Notes: generated from the sequence alone by a model not told the origin. A stretch of 27,174 nt of DNA from an uncultured Collinsella sp. (GCA_958352845.1 CATWQC010000024.1:1-27174); one strand, 5' to 3'. Counted from the stretch's first letter, positions 14,552-22,759 are shown. Made by a program: numbers and translations.

Positions 14552-14656
14552 ATGATCCCAATTCCTGCACGCTCAGACATTATGATCGCTCTCGTTTGGA
14601 TTCTCATCGGAGTGTTTATTTGGCGTATCTGCAAATGGGTTAAAAACAAGAAATAG
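14552..14656 (+). CDS. 34-residue membrane peptide
   Basis: A short gene with GAGGAAGTTCA before the ATG encodes a peptide with an N-terminal MIPIPARSD, one hydrophobic helix IMIALVWILIGVFIWRI and a basic end CKWVKNKK. It begins 24 bp after the secreted-protein stop and is followed by a terminator at 14691, so the two form a small operon. The helix-then-lysine pattern is like that of small membrane regulators, accessory peptides or type I toxins. I recognise no family. Confidence 0.6.
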   Translation: MIPIPARSDIMIALVWILIGVFIWRICKWVKNKK

Positions 14657-14690
14657 TTGATAAAACGTATATGCCATTTATGCGATGCTT

Positions 14691-14710
14691 GGGGCCGTTA
14701 AATCGGCCCC
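14691..14710 (+). terminator. terminator of the secreted-protein operon
   Basis: GGGGCCG (14691-14697), TTAAAT, CGGCCCC (14704-14710), then TATTTCTAT. It ends the plus-strand operon. A diverged direct copy of this region (from ATGCCATT at 14671) recurs at 14757, where CGGCCCTTTAAGCCG is followed by CTTTCTATT. Confidence 0.65.
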
Positions 14711-14858
14711 TATTTCTATAGCTTTTCAAGCAGCAGTCACCCATTTGGAAGTCGCAATGCCATTCATACGATTTCGGCCCTTTAAGCCGCTTTCTATTGG
14801 TAGGGACTCTTGCTGGTAAGGATTGCTTACTAGATACAAACCTCGGCAATAAATTGGG

Positions 14859-15557
14859 TTAGGCTGCGCTGGTTTCTTTGTATTCGAAGACTGGCTCTAG
14901 GAGATCTTCGATGTTGCAGTGGAGGGCTTTTGCTATGGCTCTTACGCTTGTTACCGAAGCTTCATTGATGTTTCTCTGGCGCTGCTCGTACATTTGGATT
15001 GAGCGGAGTGACACACCCGATTCGTATGCTAGGTCTTGTTGGGTTTTCTTAAGCTTCTTTCTTGCTAACGCAAGTTTGGTTTGCCTGGACGCTTTTTTCG
15101 CCATATCGCAGACGAGGCGAGCCACGCGTTCCTCCGAGGCTTCGTGCCAGGGATAGTACAGACTGCGCAGTGCGTCAAACGGAACGACACGCAGCAGGTC
15201 TTCGAAAGACTCCCCTAAACGCCACTGCAGATATGCCAGTATCCAGCCTGTCCAATATTCCGGTGTCTTTTCGAATCGGTAGGTTCGATTTGGCATCGGC
15301 CTTGATTGGTAGCCCGACCTTTCGGCGATAAGCGCGAATAGCTCAACGCCCGATTTTCCCGATACGACCCATGCGTTGCCACGCTCAAACTCACGGGCTA
15401 CGCCGCACAGGCAAAAGAGTTCAGCGACCTCGGACCCTTCCGCTCCATAGTCGTTCACGGCATAGTCAAAGCAGTCGCCGAGGTTGCTCATTGCATCCTC
15501 AAGGTAATAGATGGGATATGTTCTACTCGGTCCACAATTCGTCAACTCTTGGATCAT
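14859..15557 (-). CDS. XRE-family regulator, probable antitoxin of the DUF3990 gene
   Basis: The 232-residue protein has its helix-turn-helix at the C-terminus, about residues 165-220: LARKKLKKTQQDLAYESGVSLRSIQMYEQ followed by ALHCNIEDLLEP. The N-terminal half carries SEVAELFCLCGVAREFERG, faintly like DUF3791, and the middle YWTGWILAYLQWRLGESFEDLL typical of regulators paired with DUF3990 or similar toxins. ATG 15557 has GGGAGGG 9 bases upstream and overlaps the toxin gene by 35 bases; ATG 15491 (MSNLGDC) with GAGG is the alternative. The overlap means translational coupling. It likely binds the twin dyads at 16225-16271 and represses its own operon. Confidence 0.8.
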   Translation of the reverse strand: MIQELTNCGPSRTYPIYYLEDAMSNLGDCFDYAVNDYGAEGSEVAELFCLCGVAREFERGNAWVVSGKSGVELFALIAERSGYQSRPMPNRTYRFEKTPEYWTGWILAYLQWRLGESFEDLLRVVPFDALRSLYYPWHEASEERVARLVCDMAKKASRQTKLALARKKLKKTQQDLAYESGVSLRSIQMYEQRQRNINEASVTSVRAIAKALHCNIEDLLEPVFEYKETSAA

Positions 15558-16206
15558 CTAAATCAACCCTCCCTGTCATTAAATCCCTAATGTAGACACC
15601 CTCAGAGTCGAATCCATTCACAGTTTCCAGGTACTTGCGCCGCGCGTTCTGCTCTCGCTTAAAGCGCTTGGGATAATACTCAGATCCCAACGCCTGCCTC
15701 CATTCGCGGAATCTGATTGCTGAAAACGCACGCTCACTCATAAGAGCGTATTGGATGCCCAAATCGCCCAAACGCATAATGAGTTGCAGTTGCCTAAGCG
15801 AGATCATGCCGTTAACGAACTGTCTTGCAAACGAAAAGTAGGAATCGTCGGCGCGATAACCTCGAATTACGTCATAGGGAGAAATATCAATCAGGCAGTT
15901 ATCCAGCAGATAGCGAAGTCCTTCGCGCGCCAGCGGTGTCGAAACATTGAACTCCCTATTGTTAGCCAAAATCGCAAGCCAATTGAGAATTGAAAACTCC
16001 CCGGACTCCAAGTCCAAGACCGCAAGGCCATCCATATCGAGCTCATATCGATTCGCGATACCATCGGACTCGGTCCGACATGCCCACTCCATTGCCATTT
16101 CCTCATGTGGCGTGCAATAAAACCCACACTCATAGTCATTGAATTGTCTGCATTTACCCAACGACGGATGCTCGACAACAACCTCCGACCCGTGCCAAAG
16201 CTCCAT
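15523..16206 (-). CDS. DUF3990 protein, ADP-ribosyltransferase-like toxin candidate
   Basis: The protein begins MELWHGSEVVVEHPSLGKCR and continues NDYECGFYCTPHEEMAMEWA and RYELDMDGLAVLDLE. These fit DUF3990, a family related to PARP-type ADP-ribosyltransferases: the His of LWHGS and the Tyr of GFYCT correspond to the H and Y of the H-Y-E signature. The C-terminal half (LIDISPYDVIRGYRADDSYF, the acidic end DLDDPRVDELWTE) is less known. It is 227 residues from ATG 16206, which has GGAGG 5 bases upstream; a TTG 12 bases earlier is unlikely. It overlaps the XRE gene. Together they look like a toxin-antitoxin pair in which the target is unknown. Confidence 0.75.
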   Translation of the reverse strand: MELWHGSEVVVEHPSLGKCRQFNDYECGFYCTPHEEMAMEWACRTESDGIANRYELDMDGLAVLDLESGEFSILNWLAILANNREFNVSTPLAREGLRYLLDNCLIDISPYDVIRGYRADDSYFSFARQFVNGMISLRQLQLIMRLGDLGIQYALMSERAFSAIRFREWRQALGSEYYPKRFKREQNARRKYLETVNGFDSEGVYIRDLMTGRVDLDDPRVDELWTE

Positions 16207-16224
16207 ATCGACCTCCAAACAAAA

Positions 16225-16271
16225 ATATCACCCCAGTGATAGTGTAGCAATAACTATCACTGGGGTGATAT
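16225..16271. promoter_or_regulatory. twin operator of the DUF3990/XRE operon
   Basis: Two 19-bp arms (16225-16243, 16253-16271) are perfect inverted copies, and each arm is itself a dyad: TATCAC-CCCA-GTGATA and TATCAC-TGGG-GTGATA, centred 29 bp apart. The segment between them, on the minus strand, holds TACACTAT, a possible -10. This layout suits two cooperating repressor dimers closing the promoter 19 bp before the toxin start. Confidence 0.7.
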
Positions 16272-16307
16272 AGATAGATGCAAACTATTGCCTGCCAAGA
16301 GCCCTTA

Positions 16308-16898
16308 TTAGAGGCAGGCCTCGGCAATGCGGCGCTTGAGCTCGTCGATGCCGGTACCGGTTTGGGAGCTTGTGATGATCACGTTCTCGGCCGGGACGTT
16401 GAGCTGCTTTTTGATGGCTGCTGCCTGGCGGGCCTGCTGGGTGCGGCTGAGTTTGTCTGCCTTGGTGAGGCAGACGATAAAGTTAAACTCGTTGCCCTGC
16501 AGGTAGTCGATCATGTCATGGTCGAGCTTACTGGGATCGTGGCGAATGTCCACCAGCGATACAACCAGGTTAAAGCTGCGCTCCGAGTCGAAGAAGTCGC
16601 CGATAAGTTCTGCCCAGCGGTCACGCTCGGCCTTGGAACGACGGGCAAAACCATAGCCTGGCAGGTCGACGAAGTGCACGTCGTCAGCCTCAAAGAAGTT
16701 GATGTTGCTCGTCTTGCCCGGCGTGCTCGAAACCTTGACGAGGTTCTTGCGGCCAAAAAGCTTGTTCATAATCGACGACTTGCCCACGTTGGAGCGGCCG
16801 ACGAAGCTCACCTCGGGGCAGGTGGACTCGGGAATCTGCGAAACCTTGCCATAGCTGGCAACGAACTTGGCAAGCTGGTAGTTAATGGAATCGGCCAT
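16308..16898 (-). CDS. engB: ribosome biogenesis GTPase EngB (YsxC/YihA)
   Basis: A small TrmE-Era-EngA-EngB type GTPase needed for assembly of the large ribosomal subunit. The 196-residue protein shows G1 GRSNVGKSS (residues 34-42), G2 Thr in SSTPGKTSNINFF, G3 DLPGYGFA (from D78), G4 TKAD and G5-like ITSSQTGTG. The length is normal. ATG 16898 follows AAGGAG by 5 bases; a GTG two codons upstream would lie inside that site. It is followed by the DUF3990 operator on the left and preceded by the nucleosidase gene 39 bp away, so the two may be co-transcribed. Confidence 0.95.
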   Translation of the reverse strand: MADSINYQLAKFVASYGKVSQIPESTCPEVSFVGRSNVGKSSIMNKLFGRKNLVKVSSTPGKTSNINFFEADDVHFVDLPGYGFARRSKAERDRWAELIGDFFDSERSFNLVVSLVDIRHDPSKLDHDMIDYLQGNEFNFIVCLTKADKLSRTQQARQAAAIKKQLNVPAENVIITSSQTGTGIDELKRRIAEACL

Positions 16899-16937
16899 GG
16901 ACACTCCTTGGTCGTAGGTTCTTACAAAAAGAGCGCG

Positions 16938-17678
16938 CTAATAGATAGCAGCGATGCGGCGAACGATATCGAGCGTAATGCCACTCGCGGTACGGGCATA
17001 CTCGAACAGGTCGAACTCGCGGTCGCAAATCGCATCGTACGCCTCGTCACAATTATCGCTGATAGCGCGCAGCACCAGGCAATCGACACCATTTTTGGTT
17101 GCGATATGGGCAATTGCCGCGCCCTCCATCTCGACGCAATCGGCATGCGTGGCCTCAATAGCAGCGTTACGCATGGCGTCACCCGTAACAAAGCGGTCAC
17201 CCGTGGCGATAGTGCCACACAGGAACTGTTTGGGGTCCTTCTCAGTAGAAGTCTTATCCGCCGAGGCATCCACAAATCCATGCTCGGCAAGCACGGCGGC
17301 GGCAACATCAGCCAACGCCGGCGTCGAGACAAACTCCTCGAGCCCCGGCGCAGACTCGGCGATGAGTGCCGTATCGGTATCAAGATAGCGCAGGCACTTG
17401 CCTATAACCACGTCGTTAATATGCAGTTTAGGGTTTAGGCCTCCCGCGATACCCGAAAACACAACGGCCTGCGGAGCGTATTTGCTGATGAGATGCTGCG
17501 TTGCGGCAGCGGCGTTCACGGTACCCATGCCAGCGGTCGTGGCGACCACCGTCAGACCGTCAAGCTCGCCGCTCACAACGGTCAAGCCCGCCTCCTGCGC
17601 CTCATGCGCGCCACTCAGTTCTTCCTTAATCTGCGCAACCTCTTTTTCGAGTGCGCCTATGATCGCGATGGTTGCCAT
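16938..17678 (-). CDS. mtnN: 5'-methylthioadenosine/S-adenosylhomocysteine nucleosidase
   Basis: It cleaves MTA and SAH to adenine and the thioribose or ribosyl product, recycling methylation and polyamine by-products. The 246-residue protein starts MATIAIIGALEKEVAQIKEEL, the canonical MTAN N-terminus with the catalytic Glu in the ALEKE motif. It continues TTAGMGTVNAAAATQHLI, VVFSGIAGGLNP, the substrate-binding VEMEGAAIAHIA and RAISDNCDE with the catalytic Asp. ATG 17678 is preceded by GGGGGA, while the frame extends four codons further without a better site. It lies between engB and the serine hydrolase on one strand. Confidence 0.95.
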   Translation of the reverse strand: MATIAIIGALEKEVAQIKEELSGAHEAQEAGLTVVSGELDGLTVVATTAGMGTVNAAAATQHLISKYAPQAVVFSGIAGGLNPKLHINDVVIGKCLRYLDTDTALIAESAPGLEEFVSTPALADVAAAVLAEHGFVDASADKTSTEKDPKQFLCGTIATGDRFVTGDAMRNAAIEATHADCVEMEGAAIAHIATKNGVDCLVLRAISDNCDEAYDAICDREFDLFEYARTASGITLDIVRRIAAIY

Positions 17679-17757
17679 GCCATCCCCCAAATCCGTACAA
17701 ATTGCTTATCCACGGTATGGTACCAGCATTTTGGATCTTTCACTTTTTACGAAGTCG

Positions 17758-18876
17758 CTAGGCCAACGAGGACCGCACATCAAAGAGCGCCTTTGCAATC
17801 GCGGCCACAGCCTCGCTCGAGTGGTCGCTCCACGGTATCGACGTCATGATGCTCATAACATAGCTATGGCCGTCGACGTCGATCAGTCCGGCATCACATG
17901 TCGAATAGCAACCGTCCTCGTTGATCCAACCCGCCTTGTTGCGCACCGAGACCTGATCGTCCGCAATGCCATCGCGAATAAACGATCGGGTCGTAGAGGT
18001 CAGAAGGCCCGACAGCCATTGCGACGTCTCACTGCCACAGCTCAGATACTCGCTCATCTCGCGCCACAACTTGGCCGAGGTGCGCGGGCAATAAGTGGGA
18101 AAATCACTCATTGGATCGAGTGCAGTATCGTAATCGATGCCAAGACCGACAATCCAATCCTCGTAACCGACACGGTCAAACGCCGCGCGTAACGCGATAA
18201 ACGAGTCGTTATCCGAATTAACGACCGCGGCCTCGATTAGGTCGCGCACCGTCTGCCAGCCCATGTTATAGCCACCATAGGTGCCAAGGGAATCATCGAG
18301 TGAGACCTGGCCCGTCTCGACCAGAGATTCGCAGATGTACAACGTATAGAGTGCCTTGTAGCTACTCGCGCCGTAAACCTCGACATCGGCGTTATACGTC
18401 ACGCCCTTGCCGCTCGACAAATCGTAAAACACCACACCCACATCGCCCAATTCCTGGGCCTGATCAAGAGCATCTTGGAGCGCGGCGAGGCTCCCATCCT
18501 CCAGGGCGGGGATCTGGTCATCAACCAGTGAGAAGGTCTGCACGGTATCGCCTGAGGGGATATCGTTAAAGTCCGCCTTCGAAAGCCTCGTCTTAAGGCT
18601 CGCTGTCGACAGGGTTTGACTTGCGGTGGCTTTAGATGCAGAGACCTTTTTGTTTTGCGTCTGTACCGTTGACGCATCTGAGTGTGCTATTCGCTCCGAC
18701 GCGTAGGTTTTGGCGGTAATTCCGAGGATAATAACCGCCAACGTTAGCATCCCAACGGCGGCAATCTTCGTCACGCGGATGCGAGCATCAGCAAGGCCAC
18801 GCGAAGGCGTGCCCTTCGTCTCATATCTGCTGCCATGCTGCGGCACATACTCGTCCCGCGATGCGTTGTTTCGCAC
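17758..18876 (-). CDS. membrane-anchored serine hydrolase of the beta-lactamase/PBP fold
   Basis: The 372-residue protein has a short cytoplasmic start, one membrane helix (about residues 37-54, KIAAVGMLTLAVIILGIT), a Ser/Thr/Lys-rich stalk, and an outside domain of the class A beta-lactamase fold. The active-site triads are visible: S171-S-Y-K174 (SxxK), S221-D-N, and K314-A-G in the place of KTG. I see no ExxLN general-base motif, so lactam hydrolysis is doubtful; a cell-wall peptidase or ancestral-type hydrolase role fits better. GTG 18876 has GGAG 5 bases upstream. The gene leads a minus-strand run with the nucleosidase 79 bp downstream. Confidence 0.85.
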   Translation of the reverse strand: MRNNASRDEYVPQHGSRYETKGTPSRGLADARIRVTKIAAVGMLTLAVIILGITAKTYASERIAHSDASTVQTQNKKVSASKATASQTLSTASLKTRLSKADFNDIPSGDTVQTFSLVDDQIPALEDGSLAALQDALDQAQELGDVGVVFYDLSSGKGVTYNADVEVYGASSYKALYTLYICESLVETGQVSLDDSLGTYGGYNMGWQTVRDLIEAAVVNSDNDSFIALRAAFDRVGYEDWIVGLGIDYDTALDPMSDFPTYCPRTSAKLWREMSEYLSCGSETSQWLSGLLTSTTRSFIRDGIADDQVSVRNKAGWINEDGCYSTCDAGLIDVDGHSYVMSIMTSIPWSDHSSEAVAAIAKALFDVRSSLA

Positions 18877-19192
18877 GTGGTCTCCTGACTGCTACCGTTT
18901 ATATACGAGCAGCATAATACCGAGCAGGCATTTCTTTCCAAAGATATTCAGTGGCGTTTAAGGTGTCTTTAAAGAAACCACAAGCGTATTTATCCAAATG
19001 GCACTATTCTGTTGCGCATCTCTGTCCAAAACGCAGTTGCGGTGAAATAGTTCCTGTTTGGGCAGCATAAGCCGAAAAACAAGAACTATTCCACCGCAAC
19101 TTGGCAGGGCTCTTTGGCAATCAACTTGGTGCCCAGGAGCACTCATTTAAGTCTGTCCCCAATGAGTGCCTTTGGGGAGCGAAAATGGCTCG
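18877..19192. other. 316-bp intergenic region with a dispersed hairpin
   Basis: The serine hydrolase promoter should lie at the left end. The middle carries copy 2 of the dispersed hairpin (19035-19101). No other structure or gene is evident, and no clear terminator for pflA is seen apart from the hairpin. Confidence 0.55.
19035..19101. repeat. dispersed long hairpin repeat, copy 2
   Basis: Arms 19035-19059 and 19077-19101 pair over 25 bp with two mismatches, beginning AGTTGCGGTGAAATAGTTCC. It is the same element as 1279-1343. The two mismatches are A/G and C/T transitions, as expected of slow decay or of G-U pairing in RNA. Confidence 0.75.
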
Positions 19193-20011
19193 CTAGCCGA
19201 TGGCGTTTTTGAGTTCCGCGCGGCGCTTTTTCATGCCGGTCATAACGGCATTACGCAACTCGGGCATGCGCGCGGTATCCATCTGGGGCACGCCCTCGAG
19301 CTTATAGGGAATGCCCAGTTGCTCGTACTTGACGACACCCATCGTGTGATACGGCAGCATTTCCAGGCCCACCACGTTGTGCCATGGAGCGATGAGGCGG
19401 CCGAGCTTCTCGCACTCCTCCACCGTGTCGGTAATGCCCGGCACCACCACGTGGCGGATAACGACCTTGATCTTGCGACGTGCAAGCTCATCGCCAAACG
19501 CCAAGATGCGTGCGGGATCGCAACCAGTCAGCTTTTTATGCTCGACCGGGTCGGCATGCTTAATATCGAGCAGTACCATGTCGGTCTCGTTGAGCACGGC
19601 ATCGAACTTCTCGGGGTGGTTGGGGTCAAATGCATAGCCACAGCTATCTAGGCAGGTATGTACACGGCCATCGGGGTTGTTATGCATAGCACGAAACAGA
19701 TCGGCCAAAAACTCGGGCTGCAGGAGCGGCTCGCCGCCGGACACCGTAATGCCACCGCTGCGATAGAACTCGTGGTTACTCTGGAACTCATCCATCAGGT
19801 GTTCGACGGTCACCATGGTGCCGCCGTTGACCGACCAGGTATCGGGATTGTGGCAATACGCGCAGCGCATGGGACAGCCCTGAACAAACACCACAAAGCG
19901 GATGCCGGGTCCGTCGACCGTTCCCATCGTCTCGATCGAATGCACGCGGCCAAGGGCAAACGCAGAGTCCTCGGGACGAGCGTCCACACCCTCAAGCGTC
20001 ATTTCTGCCAT
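19193..20011 (-). CDS. pflA: pyruvate formate-lyase activating enzyme
   Basis: A radical-SAM enzyme that installs the glycyl radical on pyruvate formate-lyase under anaerobic conditions. The protein has the iron-sulfur motif C46-x3-C50-x2-C53 (VQGCPMRCAYCHNP), then the GGITVSGGEPLLQPEF motif, CLDSCGYAF, DMVLLDIKHADP and the late VVPGITDT. It is about 272 residues from ATG 20011; the frame extends to a TTG at 20041, and AAGGAGAGG lies 18 bases before the ATG, so the exact start is not firm. No pflB gene is in the window, which is unusual since the pair is mostly adjacent; activation of another glycyl-radical enzyme is possible. Confidence 0.93.
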   Translation of the reverse strand: MAEMTLEGVDARPEDSAFALGRVHSIETMGTVDGPGIRFVVFVQGCPMRCAYCHNPDTWSVNGGTMVTVEHLMDEFQSNHEFYRSGGITVSGGEPLLQPEFLADLFRAMHNNPDGRVHTCLDSCGYAFDPNHPEKFDAVLNETDMVLLDIKHADPVEHKKLTGCDPARILAFGDELARRKIKVVIRHVVVPGITDTVEECEKLGRLIAPWHNVVGLEMLPYHTMGVVKYEQLGIPYKLEGVPQMDTARMPELRNAVMTGMKKRRAELKNAIG

Positions 20012-20185
20012 TCGCGCTACCTTGCCTCTCCTTGGATGCAACCAATTAAAATGCCAGAGTCATTCTAGCCCATGCGTTTGCGTTTAAACGTCTCGGACTA
20101 GAACGGCACGTTTTAATCTATCCCCCATCACCATGGCTGGGGGCTACGTCGAGATGTCAGGCTGAAGAACGCTCGCCTGCGGCCT

Positions 20186-21040
20186 TTACGCCTTAAGCGT
20201 GAGCACCGCACCGAAGGCGGTCGGGCCGCAATGGCTCGAGATGACGCCGCCGACCTGAGTCCAGGTAACGTCCTTAAAGCCCAGATCATGCGCATAGACC
20301 TCCATGTCATCGCGCAGCTCCTGGGAAAGGCCCACCGAATACGCCAGGCCAATGTGCGAGTAGTCAATCTCGCCCTTCGCAACCATGTGGTCAATAAAGG
20401 CGCGGGCGCACTTGAGCATAGAGCCGCGGAACTTCTTGGTCGCCACGAACTTGCCGCCCGTCACCTCAATGCAGGGCTTAATCTTGAGCAGATGGGCGCC
20501 AAGGAATGCGACGTTGGACAAGCGACCGCCCGCCTTAAGAAAGGCAAGATCGGTAGGAACAAAGCCCAGCAGCACGCGGTCCATGACGGAATTCGTAAAT
20601 GCAAAGATCTCGTCGACGGTGGCATCGGGGTGAGCCTCGATGTATTTGGCGGTCTCGACGACAACGAGCGACTGGCCTACCGAGACAAAGCGCGTGTCCA
20701 TAGAGAACACGTAGTCGCGACCCTTGGCGGCGATCTTCGATGATTGATGCGAGCAGGTCGTGGCCTCGGAATACGCGAGATGCAGAATAGTCGCATCGGG
20801 CTGCTCAGCGTGAATGCGGTCGTACACGTGAGCAAAATCCGCAGGCGCGCAGCCGCTGGTCTTGGGCATCACGCCAAACTCGTTGCAGCGCGAATAAATC
20901 TCGAGCGGATCGATCGAGCCGTCCTCGACGGTCTCGTCACCAATCGTGACATGCATGGGCACGCGCACGATGCCGTAGCGCTCGCAGAGCTCCGGCGTCA
21001 CATCCGACCCAGACTCAACCACGATTACGTACTTGCCCAT
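20186..21040 (-). CDS. DegV family fatty-acid-binding protein
   Basis: The 284-residue protein begins MGKYVIVVESGSDVTPELCE, followed by VRVPMHVTIGDETVEDG, the PKTSGCAPADFAHVYD ligand-site motif, ATILHLAYSEATTCSHQSS, and the C-terminal AFLKAGGRLSNVAFLGAHLL and KPCIEVTGGKFVATKKFRG. These are the DegV hallmarks; the family (FakB) presents a fatty acid to FakA kinase for phospholipid synthesis. ATG 21040 matches the family N-terminus although its ribosome binding site is weak; the frame extends to 21151 without family-like sequence. pflA lies 174 bp downstream on the same strand, with a short hairpin (20122-20143) between them. Confidence 0.93.
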   Translation of the reverse strand: MGKYVIVVESGSDVTPELCERYGIVRVPMHVTIGDETVEDGSIDPLEIYSRCNEFGVMPKTSGCAPADFAHVYDRIHAEQPDATILHLAYSEATTCSHQSSKIAAKGRDYVFSMDTRFVSVGQSLVVVETAKYIEAHPDATVDEIFAFTNSVMDRVLLGFVPTDLAFLKAGGRLSNVAFLGAHLLKIKPCIEVTGGKFVATKKFRGSMLKCARAFIDHMVAKGEIDYSHIGLAYSVGLSQELRDDMEVYAHDLGFKDVTWTQVGGVISSHCGPTAFGAVLTLKA

Positions 21041-21316
21041 TATTATCACGACCCATCTCGACATTGGCTTTTCAATACATGGCACGCGCCGCCGCACTGT
21101 TGCACAACGGCGTCCAAGCGCCAAAGAGACGCCGCCCCTTGCACACAACAAAGGACAGCGTCTCCCTGGAAAACTCCGTGCTTATCTAGGATTCCACACG
21201 GTTTATTAAGGAGGGTTACTTATTCCGCAAACGGTCGCTATATGCGGTAAGCGGTAGTTGGCCGCGACAACTGCGACACATTCCGTCCAGCAAATCCAAT
21301 CGTGCTCCACGCACGG
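21041..21316. other. intergenic region between degV and the sucrose operon
   Basis: Nothing firm. A short hairpin CGTGC-TCCAC-GCACG (21301-21315) directly after the hydrolase stop could help end that operon, but has no T-run. TAAGGAGGG at 21207-21215 looks like a ribosome binding site on the plus strand, with no gene after it. Confidence 0.4.
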
Positions 21317-22759
21317 TTAATGCACGAGGCGGTAGAAATTCATCGATGCCGCACCCTCGGCGTGCAGCTCCATCGCCGGAACCGCCGGCGAATAGGTACG
21401 GCTCGTAAGTGCCGCCTCGCCGCCATTTGCAAAAATCTCGACCATCGTAGTGTCCGAAAGCACGCGCAGGTCGCGAAGCTCGCTGAGCTCGATCGACCTC
21501 TGGTCGCGCCCATAGCCTTCGTCACCCATGTCGAGGGTAAGCATCCCGTCTGCATAGCGCACAAAGACACCCTTGCGGATTTCGAGCTCGATCACCTGGG
21601 CGCCCTCACAGGAAACCACAAGATCAAACAGGCGGCCCGGCTCCTCAACGGTTTCACCGCCTGTCGCGCAAACGCAGTCGCCGCGCATCCTCTCAATCTC
21701 GTGCACCGGCTGCTGACAGAGCTTACCATCGCGCATGCTCAGTTTTCTCGGCACCGTCAACGCGCACTGCCACCCGCGTGCCACCGTCGGGCTTTTTGCC
21801 GTCGCATCGGGGCAACCCGACCACCCGATCATCAAACGCCGACCCGCAGCATCCTCAAAAGACTGCGGTGCGTAGAAATCAAAGCCGGCATCGACCATCG
21901 GGGGCATGCCCTGCCCGGCGATCTTAAAACTCGGCGCCTCCCAATCGGCCTCGATGGGAAACCACACGCACTGGTGCGGATTGCGGTAACGCCATCCATC
22001 GGCGGACACACCCTGCGGACAGCAAACGAGAATAAGCTCACCATCGAGCTCAAACAGATCGGGGCACTCCCACATAAAGCCAAACTTCTCGCCCAACTCA
22101 ATGCGCGTCGCATAGCTCCAGTCCTCTAGATTGCTCGAGGTATAGACAAGCACGCAGCCGCGGTCGTCTTTCGTACGAGCGCCCAGAACCATGTAGTAGA
22201 TACCGTCGTGTTCAAGGATTTTGGGGTCGCGCACGTGCGTACCGATATCGTCGGGGTAATCGACCGGCCCAACAGCCATGCGCTTCTCGCCCAATTCGTC
22301 GGGATTCTCGGCAACCATATGAATTTGGTTTTGCTCACGGCCCGTCAACACGTAGTCGTAATCATCGCGGTCAAAATGCTTGACGTTGCCGGTATAGAAG
22401 TAGTGAATCTTACCATCACGTACAAAGGCAGAACCAGAATACGCTCCACTCGAATCCAAATCGGAATCGGGAAACAGCACGGGACCGTGATTCTCGTAGG
22501 TCACAAAATCCTTTGTCGTCAGATGGTTCCAAAGCACTGGACCGCCATGCGCAGCATCGAACGGATCGTATTGATGATAGATGTGATACGTATCACCAAT
22601 CTGAACCAAACCGTTGGGGTCGTTGAGCCAGCCAAGCTCAGGCTCCACATGGAACAAAAGCCTATCGGGGTCGGACGCGATGCGACCCGCCGTCTCATCC
22701 TGTCCAGCTCGCCACTGCTCATAGTCCGCGCGTGTCACCTTGTTTTTTTGATTAAACAT
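21317..22759 (-). CDS. scrB: sucrose-6-phosphate hydrolase (GH32)
   Basis: It splits sucrose 6-phosphate, delivered by the PTS, into glucose 6-phosphate and fructose. The 480-residue protein has the GH32 active-site set: nucleophile D47 in WLNDPNG (44-50), transition-state stabiliser D178 in RDPK (177-180) and acid/base E231 in ECPDLF. The C-terminal beta-sandwich ends VPAMELHAEGAASMNFYRLVH. I prefer ATG 22759 (MFNQKNKVTR) with AAGG 8 bases upstream; an ATG two codons earlier has almost no spacing. It is last in the operon, 100 bp after the PTS gene. Related beta-fructosidases acting on unphosphorylated sucrose cannot be excluded, but the PTS neighbour favours ScrB. Confidence 0.92.
   Translation of the reverse strand: MFNQKNKVTRADYEQWRAGQDETAGRIASDPDRLLFHVEPELGWLNDPNGLVQIGDTYHIYHQYDPFDAAHGGPVLWNHLTTKDFVTYENHGPVLFPDSDLDSSGAYSGSAFVRDGKIHYFYTGNVKHFDRDDYDYVLTGREQNQIHMVAENPDELGEKRMAVGPVDYPDDIGTHVRDPKILEHDGIYYMVLGARTKDDRGCVLVYTSSNLEDWSYATRIELGEKFGFMWECPDLFELDGELILVCCPQGVSADGWRYRNPHQCVWFPIEADWEAPSFKIAGQGMPPMVDAGFDFYAPQSFEDAAGRRLMIGWSGCPDATAKSPTVARGWQCALTVPRKLSMRDGKLCQQPVHEIERMRGDCVCATGGETVEEPGRLFDLVVSCEGAQVIELEIRKGVFVRYADGMLTLDMGDEGYGRDQRSIELSELRDLRVLSDTTMVEIFANGGEAALTSRTYSPAVPAMELHAEGAASMNFYRLVH

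Noticed and set aside
16278..17438. 386-codon plus-strand frame opposite engB and the nucleosidase
   Set aside because: It spans two well-supported genes on the other strand and has no family-like sequence.
20122..20143. Terminator after degV
   Set aside because: CCCCCA/TGGGGG can pair across a 10-base loop, but no T-run follows on either strand; left as a hairpin only.
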